The position numbers and the translations under genes are program-made. From positions 113,501 through 177,500 of the forward strand of contig JAPDOI010001420.1 in assembly GCA_029168955.1 (NCBI GenBank): a stretch of DNA of 64,000 bases, given 5' to 3'. Of the stretch, positions 25,301 through 37,300 are shown piece by piece (the stretch's first letter is position 1; each line of letters opens with the position of its first letter). Source of the DNA: Aplectana chamaeleonis. Taxonomy: Eukaryota > Nematoda > Chromadorea > Rhabditida > Cosmocercidae. The notes under the pieces are model-generated. The model was given only the letters and a program-made list of their open reading frames with translations, did no database searches and was not told the DNA's origin.

Positions 25301-28300
25301 GTGGTAGAGTGTAATTTGCGGAATCCATGCTGATGCTGCTGATTGTTATTATGCTCGGCCAGCTCCTTGACGACCATTTCTCAGCGACCTTTGCGATTGG
25401 TGATAAAAAACTTATTGGCCTGTATCCCTTAGCCGTCGATGGCGATATACCTGGATTGGGCAACGGATAGACGCTTGCCATTTTCTAGTCTTGGGGTACG
25501 ATGCACGTGCGAAAGGATGTGTTGATGACGTCAGCCAGGATCGGCATATTCTCAGTCGGCAGTTTCTTCAATACCGCTGAACTGATGCCATCCGGCCCTA
25601 CAGCCTTCGAGTTGCACATCTCTTTTACCACCTTTTCAACCTGCGCAGGCGTCACTGCTTCTGCTTCATTCATGAGTGGCAACTAACAGAGCTCTCACAC
25701 AATCGGTTATGTTTCCCTCTCTTAGCCTGAGTTATGTAAAAAATCATTTCGAGAGCAGTTGCAGCCTCCTTTCCCGATTTGAAAACTCCATTCTCGAACT
25801 CGATCGCGGAATAGTTGGTGGAGGTGCTCTTGCCCGAGATCTTCTTTAGAACTTTCCAAGTTGACACTCCATCACTCTTAAAATTCATCTTCTCAGTGAA
25901 TTTCTCCCAACACTCCTTCTTGTGCTTGTCCAGATCTCGCTTAATTTCGCTGTCCAGCTCACTCTCTTTGCATCCCTTGTCCTTATCTTCTCTAAAATTT
26001 CCCTGGTGACATTGGGAAAGAAGGTCTTAACTCGGCCCTCCGGAATGGCTGCTTTGCTTTCATGGCCTTGCGAATCGCGTCGGTCAAGTGACGTTCCTTC
26101 TGATGCACCTTTCCATTCCATGGGTAGTCATCCACATGGCGTAGTGCCTCCTCCCTGAAGAAGCGGCAGTCTGCAAGGCAAAGGTTTGGATAAGACCTTT
26201 GACGAATACCTGAATAAGGAATTAGAGAGATCGACATGGACGAAGACGGGGATATGATCACTGGACAGAGTTGTAGCGGTCGACCAAGAGCAAGCGCTGG
26301 AGAGATTAGAAGATTCAAGAGAGATGTCTGGACTAGAGGATCGGCCGTTGACCGGGAGACGAGTGGGTTGATCCTCGTTGAGAATGACCAGATCGCACTC
26401 CTCCGCCCATTCGTCGACGACTTCTCCTCTAGCGTCAGTGTCAGGCGATGAGCGGAATGTATGAGCATTAAAATTGCCTGCAAAGACAACAGAGGGTGAA
26501 AGGGAGCAGTCGTACAACTGCTTGAGCGAGGGAGTAGGGTCGTAAGATTGGGGACAGGACGTGGTAGGAGGGATATAGATATTAAAAAAGAGATATACAT
26601 AGGTGTTTTAAGAGTGAGATGGATAGGTAGGTACTCAAGAGTACCGTCCGATGGGGTTTTTGGTATGATATGAGAGGATATATTAGATAATACGAAAGTG
26701 GAAACTCCTCCGCCGTGAGCTGACCTTGGAGCATGATAAGCAGTGTAGCCAGGAATGTTAGGGAGACGAGCGGTAGTAGAAGGAGGAAGCTTGGTTTCCT
26801 GAACCATTATGACATCAGGATGATGAGTACAGGCAAAAAGAGAGAGTTGAGACAACTTAGCACGAAGGCCATTCTTCGACGTCTCGTCTCGTCTCTTGAG
26901 TGTCGGATTAGTGAATAATACCCAGTCAGCTGTTAACAGACCTTGCAAGGCTCGTCGGAAAAATGCACCTCGCAACGGCCGCGCAAAACGGACGCCGATC
27001 GTGTGGGCAGACAGTCTCAATCGGACAGATTTTATTCTGATCACTTTCGGCAATGAATCATGATCTGAGCTAAAAAGGATAAAATATAAAGTTCTTGGCG
27101 TTTATCAATCCCGCTGAGGATGCGCCACACATTCGACTTCCATTCAGAATGGTAGAGGCTTTTCAATGTGTATTTGGCCTGCACAATGACTTGCGGGGCC
27201 AGCCGATGCTCAACTCAGTGTTTTTATCCTCTCAGACAGGTCTGGTACCAATTTACTGACCCCGGAGGGATTGAAGATTTGGTTGAACTTGGGCGAGGAT
27301 CTAGGTGCGTGAAAGTGGAGCCTCTTGCCACTGCCCGACACTGTTCAATGTGTGCTTAACATTGTTCAACAGAAATGTTCGACCACCAGCGATCACATAT
27401 ATGTGTAAAGCCTCTTTGCGAGTGTGATCCCCGCGATGCCACCATCGCATTGGGGTGCAATGCACAGGGATGCCATCGAGGCATCAAGTCGCCGAACTTT
27501 TCTTAGGCGATTACGTCTGCGAAGCGACCAGGTCGAGGTGAGAGATTTCTATCCGACCGCATTGCAATGCGATCGCCCTTCGAATGATCCCTAAGTATAT
27601 TCGACGCTGACTTTCTTGTCAGTTCAATGTATTTTCCAGCAGTCTGCGTTCCTTTGTATCTATATATTCGGAGCGCAGTCTCTAGGTCCTATCGCAGCCT
27701 GAGCCTCTACACTTTTAGGTATGCCTTCGGAAAAGCACACCAACATGGCAAACAATTTTGCGTCGTCTGATTTCTTCTCAAAACTCACCGGAACACCAGC
27801 ATATGCGCTCTCAAACACTCCTCCCATACCACCATGAGTAATAAACGCAAGCATTCGTTTATCACCTAAATTACAAGTCTTTACCAATTTTATAAAATAG
27901 TGGTTGAAGCAGCAGCTTCTGTAGATTCTGGGGGTCGGCCCATGCGTTAGAAGTATAACCCACTCAGCATGTCAACTTGTGGAAGCCAATCGTACAAAAT
28001 TATGTTCCTCGAGTTACAGAAATGATCACTCGTGTTCTCATACCTCCATATAAAGGTGATATCAGGAAATGCCTGGAACAATAAAAGAATTACAACTTCA
28101 CAGTTATTAAAACATTAGAGAAAACGATTCGAGTTAACTATAACTTACGAAAATCAAATCTCCTTAAAGGCAGTGGTCACGATGAAAAACGTTATCCAAA
28201 AAACTGCAAAAATCAGCTTAGCTCGAAAACAGCTGAGCGACTATGAAGGTTAGCGCGATGAAAAGTGGGCTAGGATTAGAGATTGCCAAAAAGATCGCAG

Positions 28301-31300
28301 TCTCATGCCGAGCAATCAAAAATCATCGACATTCAGAGAAAGAAATAATTGCAAATTTACTTCATAAAACAGTTGAACAATGGAAGCAAGCACTTCAGTG
28401 AAGGTTTTTGACCAGATGAGTAATGTTCATTGATTGAATTCAATTTCGAGCTAGCTGATGCTCCTGATTCTTATAGGTCCTACTACTCGAAACCCAGAGA
28501 AGGGTTTAGAGGGGAAAAAAGACAAGCATAATTGTTCTCGACCACTGCCTTTTGAAGCACAGTCCAACCTCAGGCGTAAAAATTGATGTTATAGTTCTCC
28601 CACCGTTTATAGCAACCCTGCTAAGCGCGAGATCAGAATTCGACCAAATACATCAGTGAGAAACTACAGGGAAAAGTCGCTTCAATACACTGAAAGCGAA
28701 ATAAAGCGTTCCGCCCCGAACAGGGAACCAGAATCCTTGCAAATAGGAAATTGGTGATTGTGGCGAGGCTCAAAGGCAAAATGTACAATAGCAGAGCTCT
28801 TGGTTCCGATTCAGGGGCGGTGTGCGCGGTTGGGCTTTTGGGGCATTCTGGGTGGGGCCAACATTTTCCCTGAAGTTTCTCACTTACTTGAGCGAATTGA
28901 GATCTCGCGCTTGGCACGGTTGCTAGGCACGGTGAGCTGACCATGAAATCAAATTTTACCTCTGAGATTGGACTGTGCCTCTAAAAAAATCCGTTCTCAA
29001 CTCGTTCTGGCCCCTTTTTTTACGAACCTCAAAAGCCTTCACAAAAGCTGCTCGTCGTGCTTCGCCCATCTCCGTGCTTCTTGCCATCGTGCCAAACGAC
29101 ATGAAAATCACGCCACGTTTCGCCGAAGAAAATACCTTTTCCCACCTCTAGGAAGATTACAACAATTCCAGCCGAAAGTTCGCTCTCTCACAGAACCTAC
29201 CACAAAGTCGCAAGGGCGCGGCGAGAGCGACGTTATGGTAGGGTGTCCAAAACATATAAAGCATAAAACCTTACCGGTTTCAGAGGCTTCGGTTGTTGTC
29301 GCCTCAATCCACCTATAATATTCCGAGTTATGTATTGTCGACGCAGAATTTTTCGTCTGTTAAGTGTATTCTTCCGCAGCCTGCGTCTCCACGAGTCTAT
29401 GCCCGTGGCTCACGGTCTTCCCGCAGAGCGCGTTCCTAGGTGTTCATATCTTAGACAAGCTGCAGCAAATCTACGAACAATTCCTCTTCGACCGCGACTT
29501 TTTTCATTTCTTCTCTGGAAGCATCGCACGCGCAGTCCCGTTTCTACGGCTCCCAACACCGACGCGCTTTCAAGAAGAAAGTTTATTTGGAATGAAGTCA
29601 TTTGAGTGATAAATTTCTTCCAAAAACTCGCCTATGTAGTGGAACTTGTGAGTGATAACGCGAGGAAAGTCGATCATTTCATCGTTGTTAACAAGCACAT
29701 ACGACGTTTGCTGTGCCTGTCTCTGAAATCAGATTGAGTTTTCAAAAAAAAGTTGCGCGTTCCTAATTCTCATTGACAAAGTACAACTTTTTCAGCACTA
29801 ATTAGGACCTCAGAGGAGTATGCCATCTGTCGGCCGATTCAATGCAAATGAATAGGAGAAGAACATTGTTAGATGGAAAGTGATTAAGGGATTCCGAGCG
29901 TTGCATGCATGCACAAGACCCCTAAATCAAGAATATACCTAATGGTAAGCGTCTTCTCTAAATCGACAGAGAATGTGAAATCACCAGAAAGCACTCTTAC
30001 GGACTCTGTCAAACCCATCTTAGATTTCAAAGGCAGTGTTCACGAAAAAAAAAACCTATTCTATTAGTTTTCGCGTCTTGTGTACGTAAGACCACGAAGA
30101 TGAGCTTAACAGGGAAAGTTCCCCGCAAAACTCTCAAATACCGGAGAAAGGGTGTTTAAGAAATCTCTGAAAGATTCAACTACGTCTGTTCGTGTGTTTC
30201 GGCGGACTGCGGAAAAAACGTCAAACATAAGGTCGGAATTGGTTTTGCGCTTCGAAATTCTTTGCTAAGTGATTTTGTTTTCTGATCCTCGCACCGGAAA
30301 CTCTTTAGCAATAATATCGACCAATGCTTGTTCTTGGATGTTAGAAACTTACGCGATAAAAATATTAAAAATTCGGCCATTGTCCCTCTGGTGAAACGAG
30401 CGTAGGGCAACTGTTATGTGGCGTGGACGGGGTGATCCAATGGGTCGGTTGGTCCTTGAGATTTTCACATATTTTTTGGCCGTTTTCTGTCGCGCTTTCG
30501 TTCATACTCTTTTTAGAGGGACCCAAAGCTCAGGTTTTTGTCAAAAAAAAACGGGCAACTTTTGCATCGCGAACACTGCCTTTAACTCGCCTTCACCAGC
30601 CGCACGTGCTGCTGAGAACTAGGGTTGACTACTAGGGAAACTGCAGCCACGAATGATGTAACTGTAGTTCGGTCTCTTCCTGTCAGAAGCTCATCCTGCA
30701 AACAGGGGCGGACTTTGGGCTAGCTTTGTCAAAGAATTGCCTCTTATTCGTGTCGTCGGGGTGACTTCAACGGGTCAATGAATCAGTGACCGCTCTTTGA
30801 CCGCGCCGTAGCAGACCGAAGCAATTTTCCTTCCGATACCAACAAGATATGTGGGGAAGTTGGCTTTCAAATACCTGGAAAATGAGGTTTCCGGAGAAAA
30901 ATTGGCTCCAAAATTCTTTTAAAAAACCTAGGTGAAACCAAAGTGTTCTACTGCTATGTCTCTTGTGTTCTGGGAAAAAAACGCTGAAAAAAACATTCAT
31001 TGTTAACTTCTGTCATAACTCTGCTCCAAATAGCCCATTTGGGAATCAAAAGAGATATCTGGAATCGCCGTCGAGTGCCTTTTTTTCTGTTAGACACATG
31101 GCTTACTCACTTGGAGTAAGGTTTATAAGAGAATTTGGGCACAATCTTATCAACATGCAATGCGCGTAAAACTCGTTTTCTCATTTGATACACGAGGTGA
31201 GCGAGTTTGCCCATGTCATCATTCCTTCATACTATCCTTATAAGAACGAAAATCCGGTTCCGCTCCGTATTTGCGGACAGCATCTGTTAAAGGATGCAGG

Positions 31301-34300
31301 ACGGTAATAATCGCGCTGGAACAAAGGGTAATCGTGCCAAGACCCGGTGGTAATCATGGTGTTGTGTGCTGCAACAGCAACTGTCCGCAGGTGCGGAGCG
31401 GAATTTCGCTTCGTGAAGGGCATTAGTATATGCATGCTTTGAGAAATGATAAGCATGTGATCTCTCCAAAGAAAGAGCTTTCGATGCTACACCAAGTGTC
31501 TTTTCAAATTTCCAACTAAACCATTCTGAACAGAATTATGACAATGGTGAAAAAAAACGCCGTATTGCGTCTTTCCTTGGCCAAAAACGCGGAAAATTGG
31601 GGCTTTCCACATGTTGAATCATCATTACGTTTTACAAGACGATAAAACTTTGAATCGGAGACTATTTTTGAAATTGTTTCAAGCAGTGAACGGAGGAAGA
31701 AAAAACTAAAAGAGCTAAAGTGTTCTAAGTCGCATCTTTCGATGGCATCGTTTGGCGAAGTAGTAACAGAATACATATCGTTTCCCTCAAGTGTCTCCAT
31801 CTTTATCCTCGCCGCATTTACAAAGGCTGGCGTGTGAAAATTTTGGCCACTTATAATTCAATTAGTGGGAGGAAACCACTTGTAATTCAGTTAGTGACGT
31901 TCGGTGCAGAGCTTTGGGTATTCAAACGGCTCATTCTTGTTCAAACACGAGATCATTAACAAGTTTGGTCAGCTCAGTGTCTGATCCAGCTCTGGAGCAA
32001 TAGTTGATAACAATGTTCCGACGAGTCGTTGTAGGGCACAATTACTACTCGTCAGCGCCAGCGCGTTACGCGCGTCACGCGCTTGCAGAGACTATGAAAA
32101 CGCCATGGCGGAGCGAAAAAAGTGGATCCTAACTTTTCCAAACACGTGATTTCTGTGCACGCGTTCTTCACAATGGTAGCTAAGGATAATAGTGGAATCA
32201 AATATTATGAACCTCAATGAAATTGATGGTGTATTAATAAGCTACTGCGGAGCGGGCGTCAGATGCTCGCAGCGTGGGTGTTTCGTCCCGCCATTCATAC
32301 TCCAACGCCACGCCTGCGCATCACGCGATGGCGTTGAGGAGTATGAATGGCGTCGAAACAGCAATAATTCTAATTGTGACGAAGTTGAATCAAGTCGAAT
32401 TTGTATGATCGAAAAGTGTGCCAATCATGGTATTCTCAACGAAGAAATCGGCGAATTTTCACTCATTTTCGCGTAGCCGAAATTGAAATTTGTCGCTTCG
32501 TCAAGTGTTTAGCCCCTCATGGTATTGTGTGCCGTGTTATTACGGTAGCGTTTCAAAGGATGCAAGCACCAAACCACAAGAAGTGGGAAACGCTCAACGA
32601 GCTGCGAGTGCAGCGTCGTGGAAGATAAATAATGCTCCCTCGAGTGCGTGTGCGCTTCTTGGGAAGTAGCGTTCCTTTCAGAATGTGAGCAGAGTCTTTG
32701 AAGGTGATTAGCGTGACATGGGAAGCGTGCGCCGCGTCATTGAGATCGGGATAGCGCATAGTTGGGGGGGGGGGGGGTGGCGATCGCGCTTTGTGGAAAG
32801 GGCATTGTTCTCAACAATAAAAGTACTGCGCGAATGAGTAGCGAAAGGGGAAAGCGCTTTGTTTGAAGCGTGCTCAGTCTTGGGAAGTGAGTAGCGCTTC
32901 CCAGAAAAATCGGGACACTCCGCGTAAGACTCCCGATAGCAGAAAAAACGCAGACCTACGCGGAGTCATACGATAGAGAGCGGCGGGATTACAGCATCGC
33001 GACGCTCGTGATGACGTCGCAATCACGATCGGAACACTACCTGGGGCCTGGCAGGAGACCCCCAACAAGCAGCCGAACGATGACGTTATTGACTTTACGG
33101 GTTATTCGTTTTAATACTCATGACAAGCATGTCGCCCCGGGTTGTCGCGGTCCCACGGCGGAGAAAGTCCCGCCTGGGTCCACGACGAGGAAGTGATCTT
33201 TGCCGCGGTCTGCGTTGAAGAACCACCCTTCCCGCAATTCGCGGCGAAAGCCGCCTCCACCCCCTCCCCCCAGCCATGAGGATAGCTGTCGAAAATATAC
33301 TGGCCCCCCAGAAGTGACTCGAAGTAACCGTCCAGGGCCGGCATCAGAATGCCGAATGAGGACTCGAGTGAGAAGAGACGCCTTTAATACCGGCTGTGCA
33401 TGTGGTAAGCACGTCACAACGTGATCACGTGTTGATAACCACTATATCAAGCTACGTTGTGATACTTATTACAGTGTTAAGACTTGTCACCGTGTTCAAA
33501 CAAGAATGAGCCGTTCGGATCCCCGAAGCTGTATACCGTTCCTTCTTATACATAATTCAGTTAGTGTGAGGAAAGCAAGGATTACTGGAAGTACCTCCAT
33601 ATCGCGAAATCAATAGGACCTCATGGGAAACTCGGTAATTTTCCCTTTTTTCGCCGACGCGCTCAAATAGCCCCTGAAAATAGGACGGAAATTGAAGCCA
33701 GATGGATGAAATCTTGGTGCTGAAAGTTTAACTTAAACTGCATGTCGACCGGAGGAGAATGAAGAATTGAAAAATATCGGAAAGATGTTTGAAAGCACAA
33801 ATCAGCAGCCTATGATCCTCAGTGTTCCAATGCGGGTCCACGATTAGTTGTAGGTAGGAATTCAATTCTAAACAAAAACAAAAAGCTTGCAAAAAAATAT
33901 AGCAGAGGAAATTTGAACAAAAGTTCCGCTACCTTGCATAATACTCTATATTCTCGAAACTGAACGTCCAACAATGACTCTTAATCAGAGTGATTGGCCA
34001 TATTAGTAGGAAGATTACATTGGAAGGCGCGCATCACGACGAGCCCAGAAGCTCGAAGCAGTCAGCTCTTTGAAATTGCCTCAGGTGTAGTACGAGCTCG
34101 GGAGCTGCGACTTAACGCACCAAAACGCTGTCAGTTGTTACCTAAACCTTCGTGCCAACACAATATCTACATCTTAACGACCGGTTGCAAATAATTCCAG
34201 TTTGAGAAGCAGGCTTTGAGCGATTGCTGTAGCGCATAGAAGGCCATCATCTCTTTCTACATTTCCAAGTCGCAATGGCTTTATGAGAAGCTGCCACGAA

Positions 34301-37300
34301 TATGCATCAAACTAAAAAGCTGGTGCGAATCTGTAATAGCTAGTCACAACTTAGCATTTGACGCCCAATCGCGGACGTTGCCATTTTCCGTGTTATACCC
34401 CCAATTATCTTGCGTCTTCACTGAAAAAAATCCTATCAAGGCTTAAAGTTATGGTGCGCTATCTGCGGTGAGTGTCGCGCGCGTGGCAGAGGCCGAAAAC
34501 TGGCCCTAGCATAGAAGAATCTTCGGCACCTGTAACTCTGAGAAAACTCGCCGCGGACGAGCCGTGAACCTACCGCGAACCTCGTGCCTGCCGCGAATCT
34601 GCCGAAACCTACCACGAACCTCGAACCTGCCGCGAACACCTCGGCACCGCGATGTTCTTTTAGCATTAACTCTGGAGCTGGCGCGAGCCTGCCGCGTATC
34701 TGCCGCCAACCTACCGCGATGTTACTCTCAGCCGCGAACCTGCCGCAAACCTGCCACGTATCTGCCGCGACCAAATCTGAACTGAGTTATTATTTAAGAT
34801 CTTACTGAGGCTAAATCGTCAATAGTGGTTTTACATGTTTCGTGAAATCCTGATAACATTGATGATAACCGCTTCACTTCACCAGTTGAAATCCTACAAT
34901 ATATGCCTCACTTCACCATTTTTTTCCTGCAAAGATGCTTGTTTTCTCCTTTATCTTTCTGTGGGTTCGGTTATGTAGTTTTCTCACTTCAAATTCTCGG
35001 CAAGCGGCTAAATCTACGCCTTACATACGGCGTCAATTATGGTGTTTTGCTTGCACCAGTGCAGACGACACATCATAAATGACGGCGACCTTCAAAATTG
35101 CGCTTTGCCGCATTGGGCCATTGTTATACCTCCAGTCTGCGACCGCGACAGGTTCGCTCATCTATGAGTCGTGTCGGGACCCACAGTTTCACCATGGAAA
35201 GAGCTGTCGCAGGAACACTGCATGCGCCGGTTGCGTCGCAGGATTGATGTACGGCACAGAACAACTGGTCTTCAGAGACTGCGACGTCGCTCAGGTCTGC
35301 GACCGCGACAGGGCTGTGGCAGAGTACAACAATGCCCTTGTTGTGGTGAAATCTATCGGAAAGCTATTTTTTACGTTGACGTATGTTCCTTAGAAGGTGT
35401 AAAAACGATGAAATCAGAAATTATAGGGTGAATTATATGAAAGTACAAATGTTGTGGGAAGATGATGTTCTGCTGATAATGATGATGAAAAAATTCTGCT
35501 TTCATGGTTTTTGCACCATCTAAAGAACATACCTCAACGTACCAGGTTGTTCAATAAGTTTTCTCGTTCGATAAGAGAGGGCGTTGCTACTAGCCCAATT
35601 TTTTTGTTTTGTTGGTACACTCTTCATATGGAAGTATGTGAAGTTTCTTCTCAATCTGTCAATTCATTCTTTGTTTACAAGCCATTTAGTGTCGCCGTGT
35701 CACAGCAATGGAAAAATTAAACATCGTGCAGTGATAAAATTCTTATTTTTGGAAGGTGTAGCACCGAAAGAAATTTACGACCGAATGTTAAAAATTTATA
35801 ATGTTTGTTGACCTACAACTAGAACAGTAGAAAGATGGATTGCTGAATTTAAACGTGGTCGTGCAAGCCTTGAAGACGATCCACGTAAAGGACATCCAAA
35901 AAGCGCATCAACACTAGAAATCATACATATACAGGATATGGTTTTGGAAGATCGTCGATTGACTGAGAGAGATTTAGTAGAGGCTCTACACATCTCATTA
36001 GGCAGTGTGAGCCATACTTTAAGTGAAATGTTGGGTTTTAGAAAGCTGTGTGCACAATGGGTGCCGCATTCTCTAACAATGGAACAAAACACATTCGAAT
36101 GCGACTTTCTCAGCAATATTTGGAGCGTTTTAAAAAGATAAAGTGAATTTTGTGCGTCGATCCATCACTATGGATAAGACTTGGATTTTTTTTTGGTTTT
36201 TTCGAAATGTAATAATGTTCAGGGAGATTAAACTGAATAATGAAGTGTATTTTGAACCATAAAATTGTGTTTTTCTTGTTGAACGACAGAACTTATTGAA
36301 CAACCTGGTAGAACATAGTATTCCGATAGATTTTTACCACAGCAATGCGGCGAAGCGCAGTTTTCTTCCATTGGGTCATCTACACCACAAAACTGTTCCT
36401 GAAGTTGACCGGGAACGCGCACGTTGAACGACTGATCGAACCCGCGCGGCCTACGATACGCCTCTGTGCTGGGTGGACAGACTATTGGTCAGGGCAAATT
36501 CACACAGGCGCCACTGTCATTCATTGACGTGCCTTGGAGCCGGATTGCCTCCTTTATGTGAGGTGATAGAGAAACGATAGAGGAGCTTTTTCCGCCTTCC
36601 CAAATTTTTACAGCTGACAAGCTTGCCAGTGGGGAAGCATGAATGAAATTTCATTCATGCTTCAAGTACGAGCAATATTCAGTCGGCGCCCTGAACTTGC
36701 CGAGTCGGCGCCTGATAGGCTACGACTCGGCAGGTTTGCGGGAGATTCGCGGCGAGTTTTCTCAGAGTAGCAGCACAAAATGAACGCAGAGAACTGTGGT
36801 GTGCGTTTCGTGCACACCGATTTGGCTTTGAATCGCTATCGCGCATCGACGTGATTCGAGAACCGAGGCTCATAGAAATCGTGGAAAAACCATTTTCGGT
36901 TATTGAATAGAGCTTATAAAGTTGAATATGAAACCTCGAAATGGCCTGGAATGGTTTCCTGAGATTCGAGAAAAATTGTGAAAACAACGCGATTTTGGTC
37001 AAAAGACTGTTCATCTCCTTTTTTTTCTGTCGCCGTACACGATCTTGTTGGAACACTTATCGTTGAGTTAGAAAGCTCATTTAAGGCCAGGAGCTGCTTA
37101 TGTTTGCACCTAGCTCCTGTCAAATTTTGAATTTGGTAGCTAAATTTTTGCGAAACTTCAAAGTTTGAAGGTCAAGACAAGCAAAATATGTAAACATGTT
37201 ATTATTACAAACCATCCGATGTTTACGCATTCGTAAAAATGGACTAATGAAAATATAGTGGAGTCCACTAAGAGTGTCTCATTTACTTATCAATGAGAAG

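Noticed and set aside
27700..27788. Continuation of UGT exon 10 (VSFEKKSDDAKLFAML)
   Set aside because: Does not match the signature and follows a strong GTGAGT donor. Exon 11 gives the exact motif.
29364..29609. 81-codon plus-strand frame
   Set aside because: Opposite UGT exon 6-7 intron, no recognisable domain, no support.
30505..30545. LSFGSL on the minus strand as the UGT SFG exon
   Set aside because: Lies in a family A MITE and stops at once; exon 8 is the true one.
34380..34430. IIGGI-like reading on the minus strand as the UGT linker exon
   Set aside because: No usable acceptor in that frame; exons 6 and 7 supply the motif.
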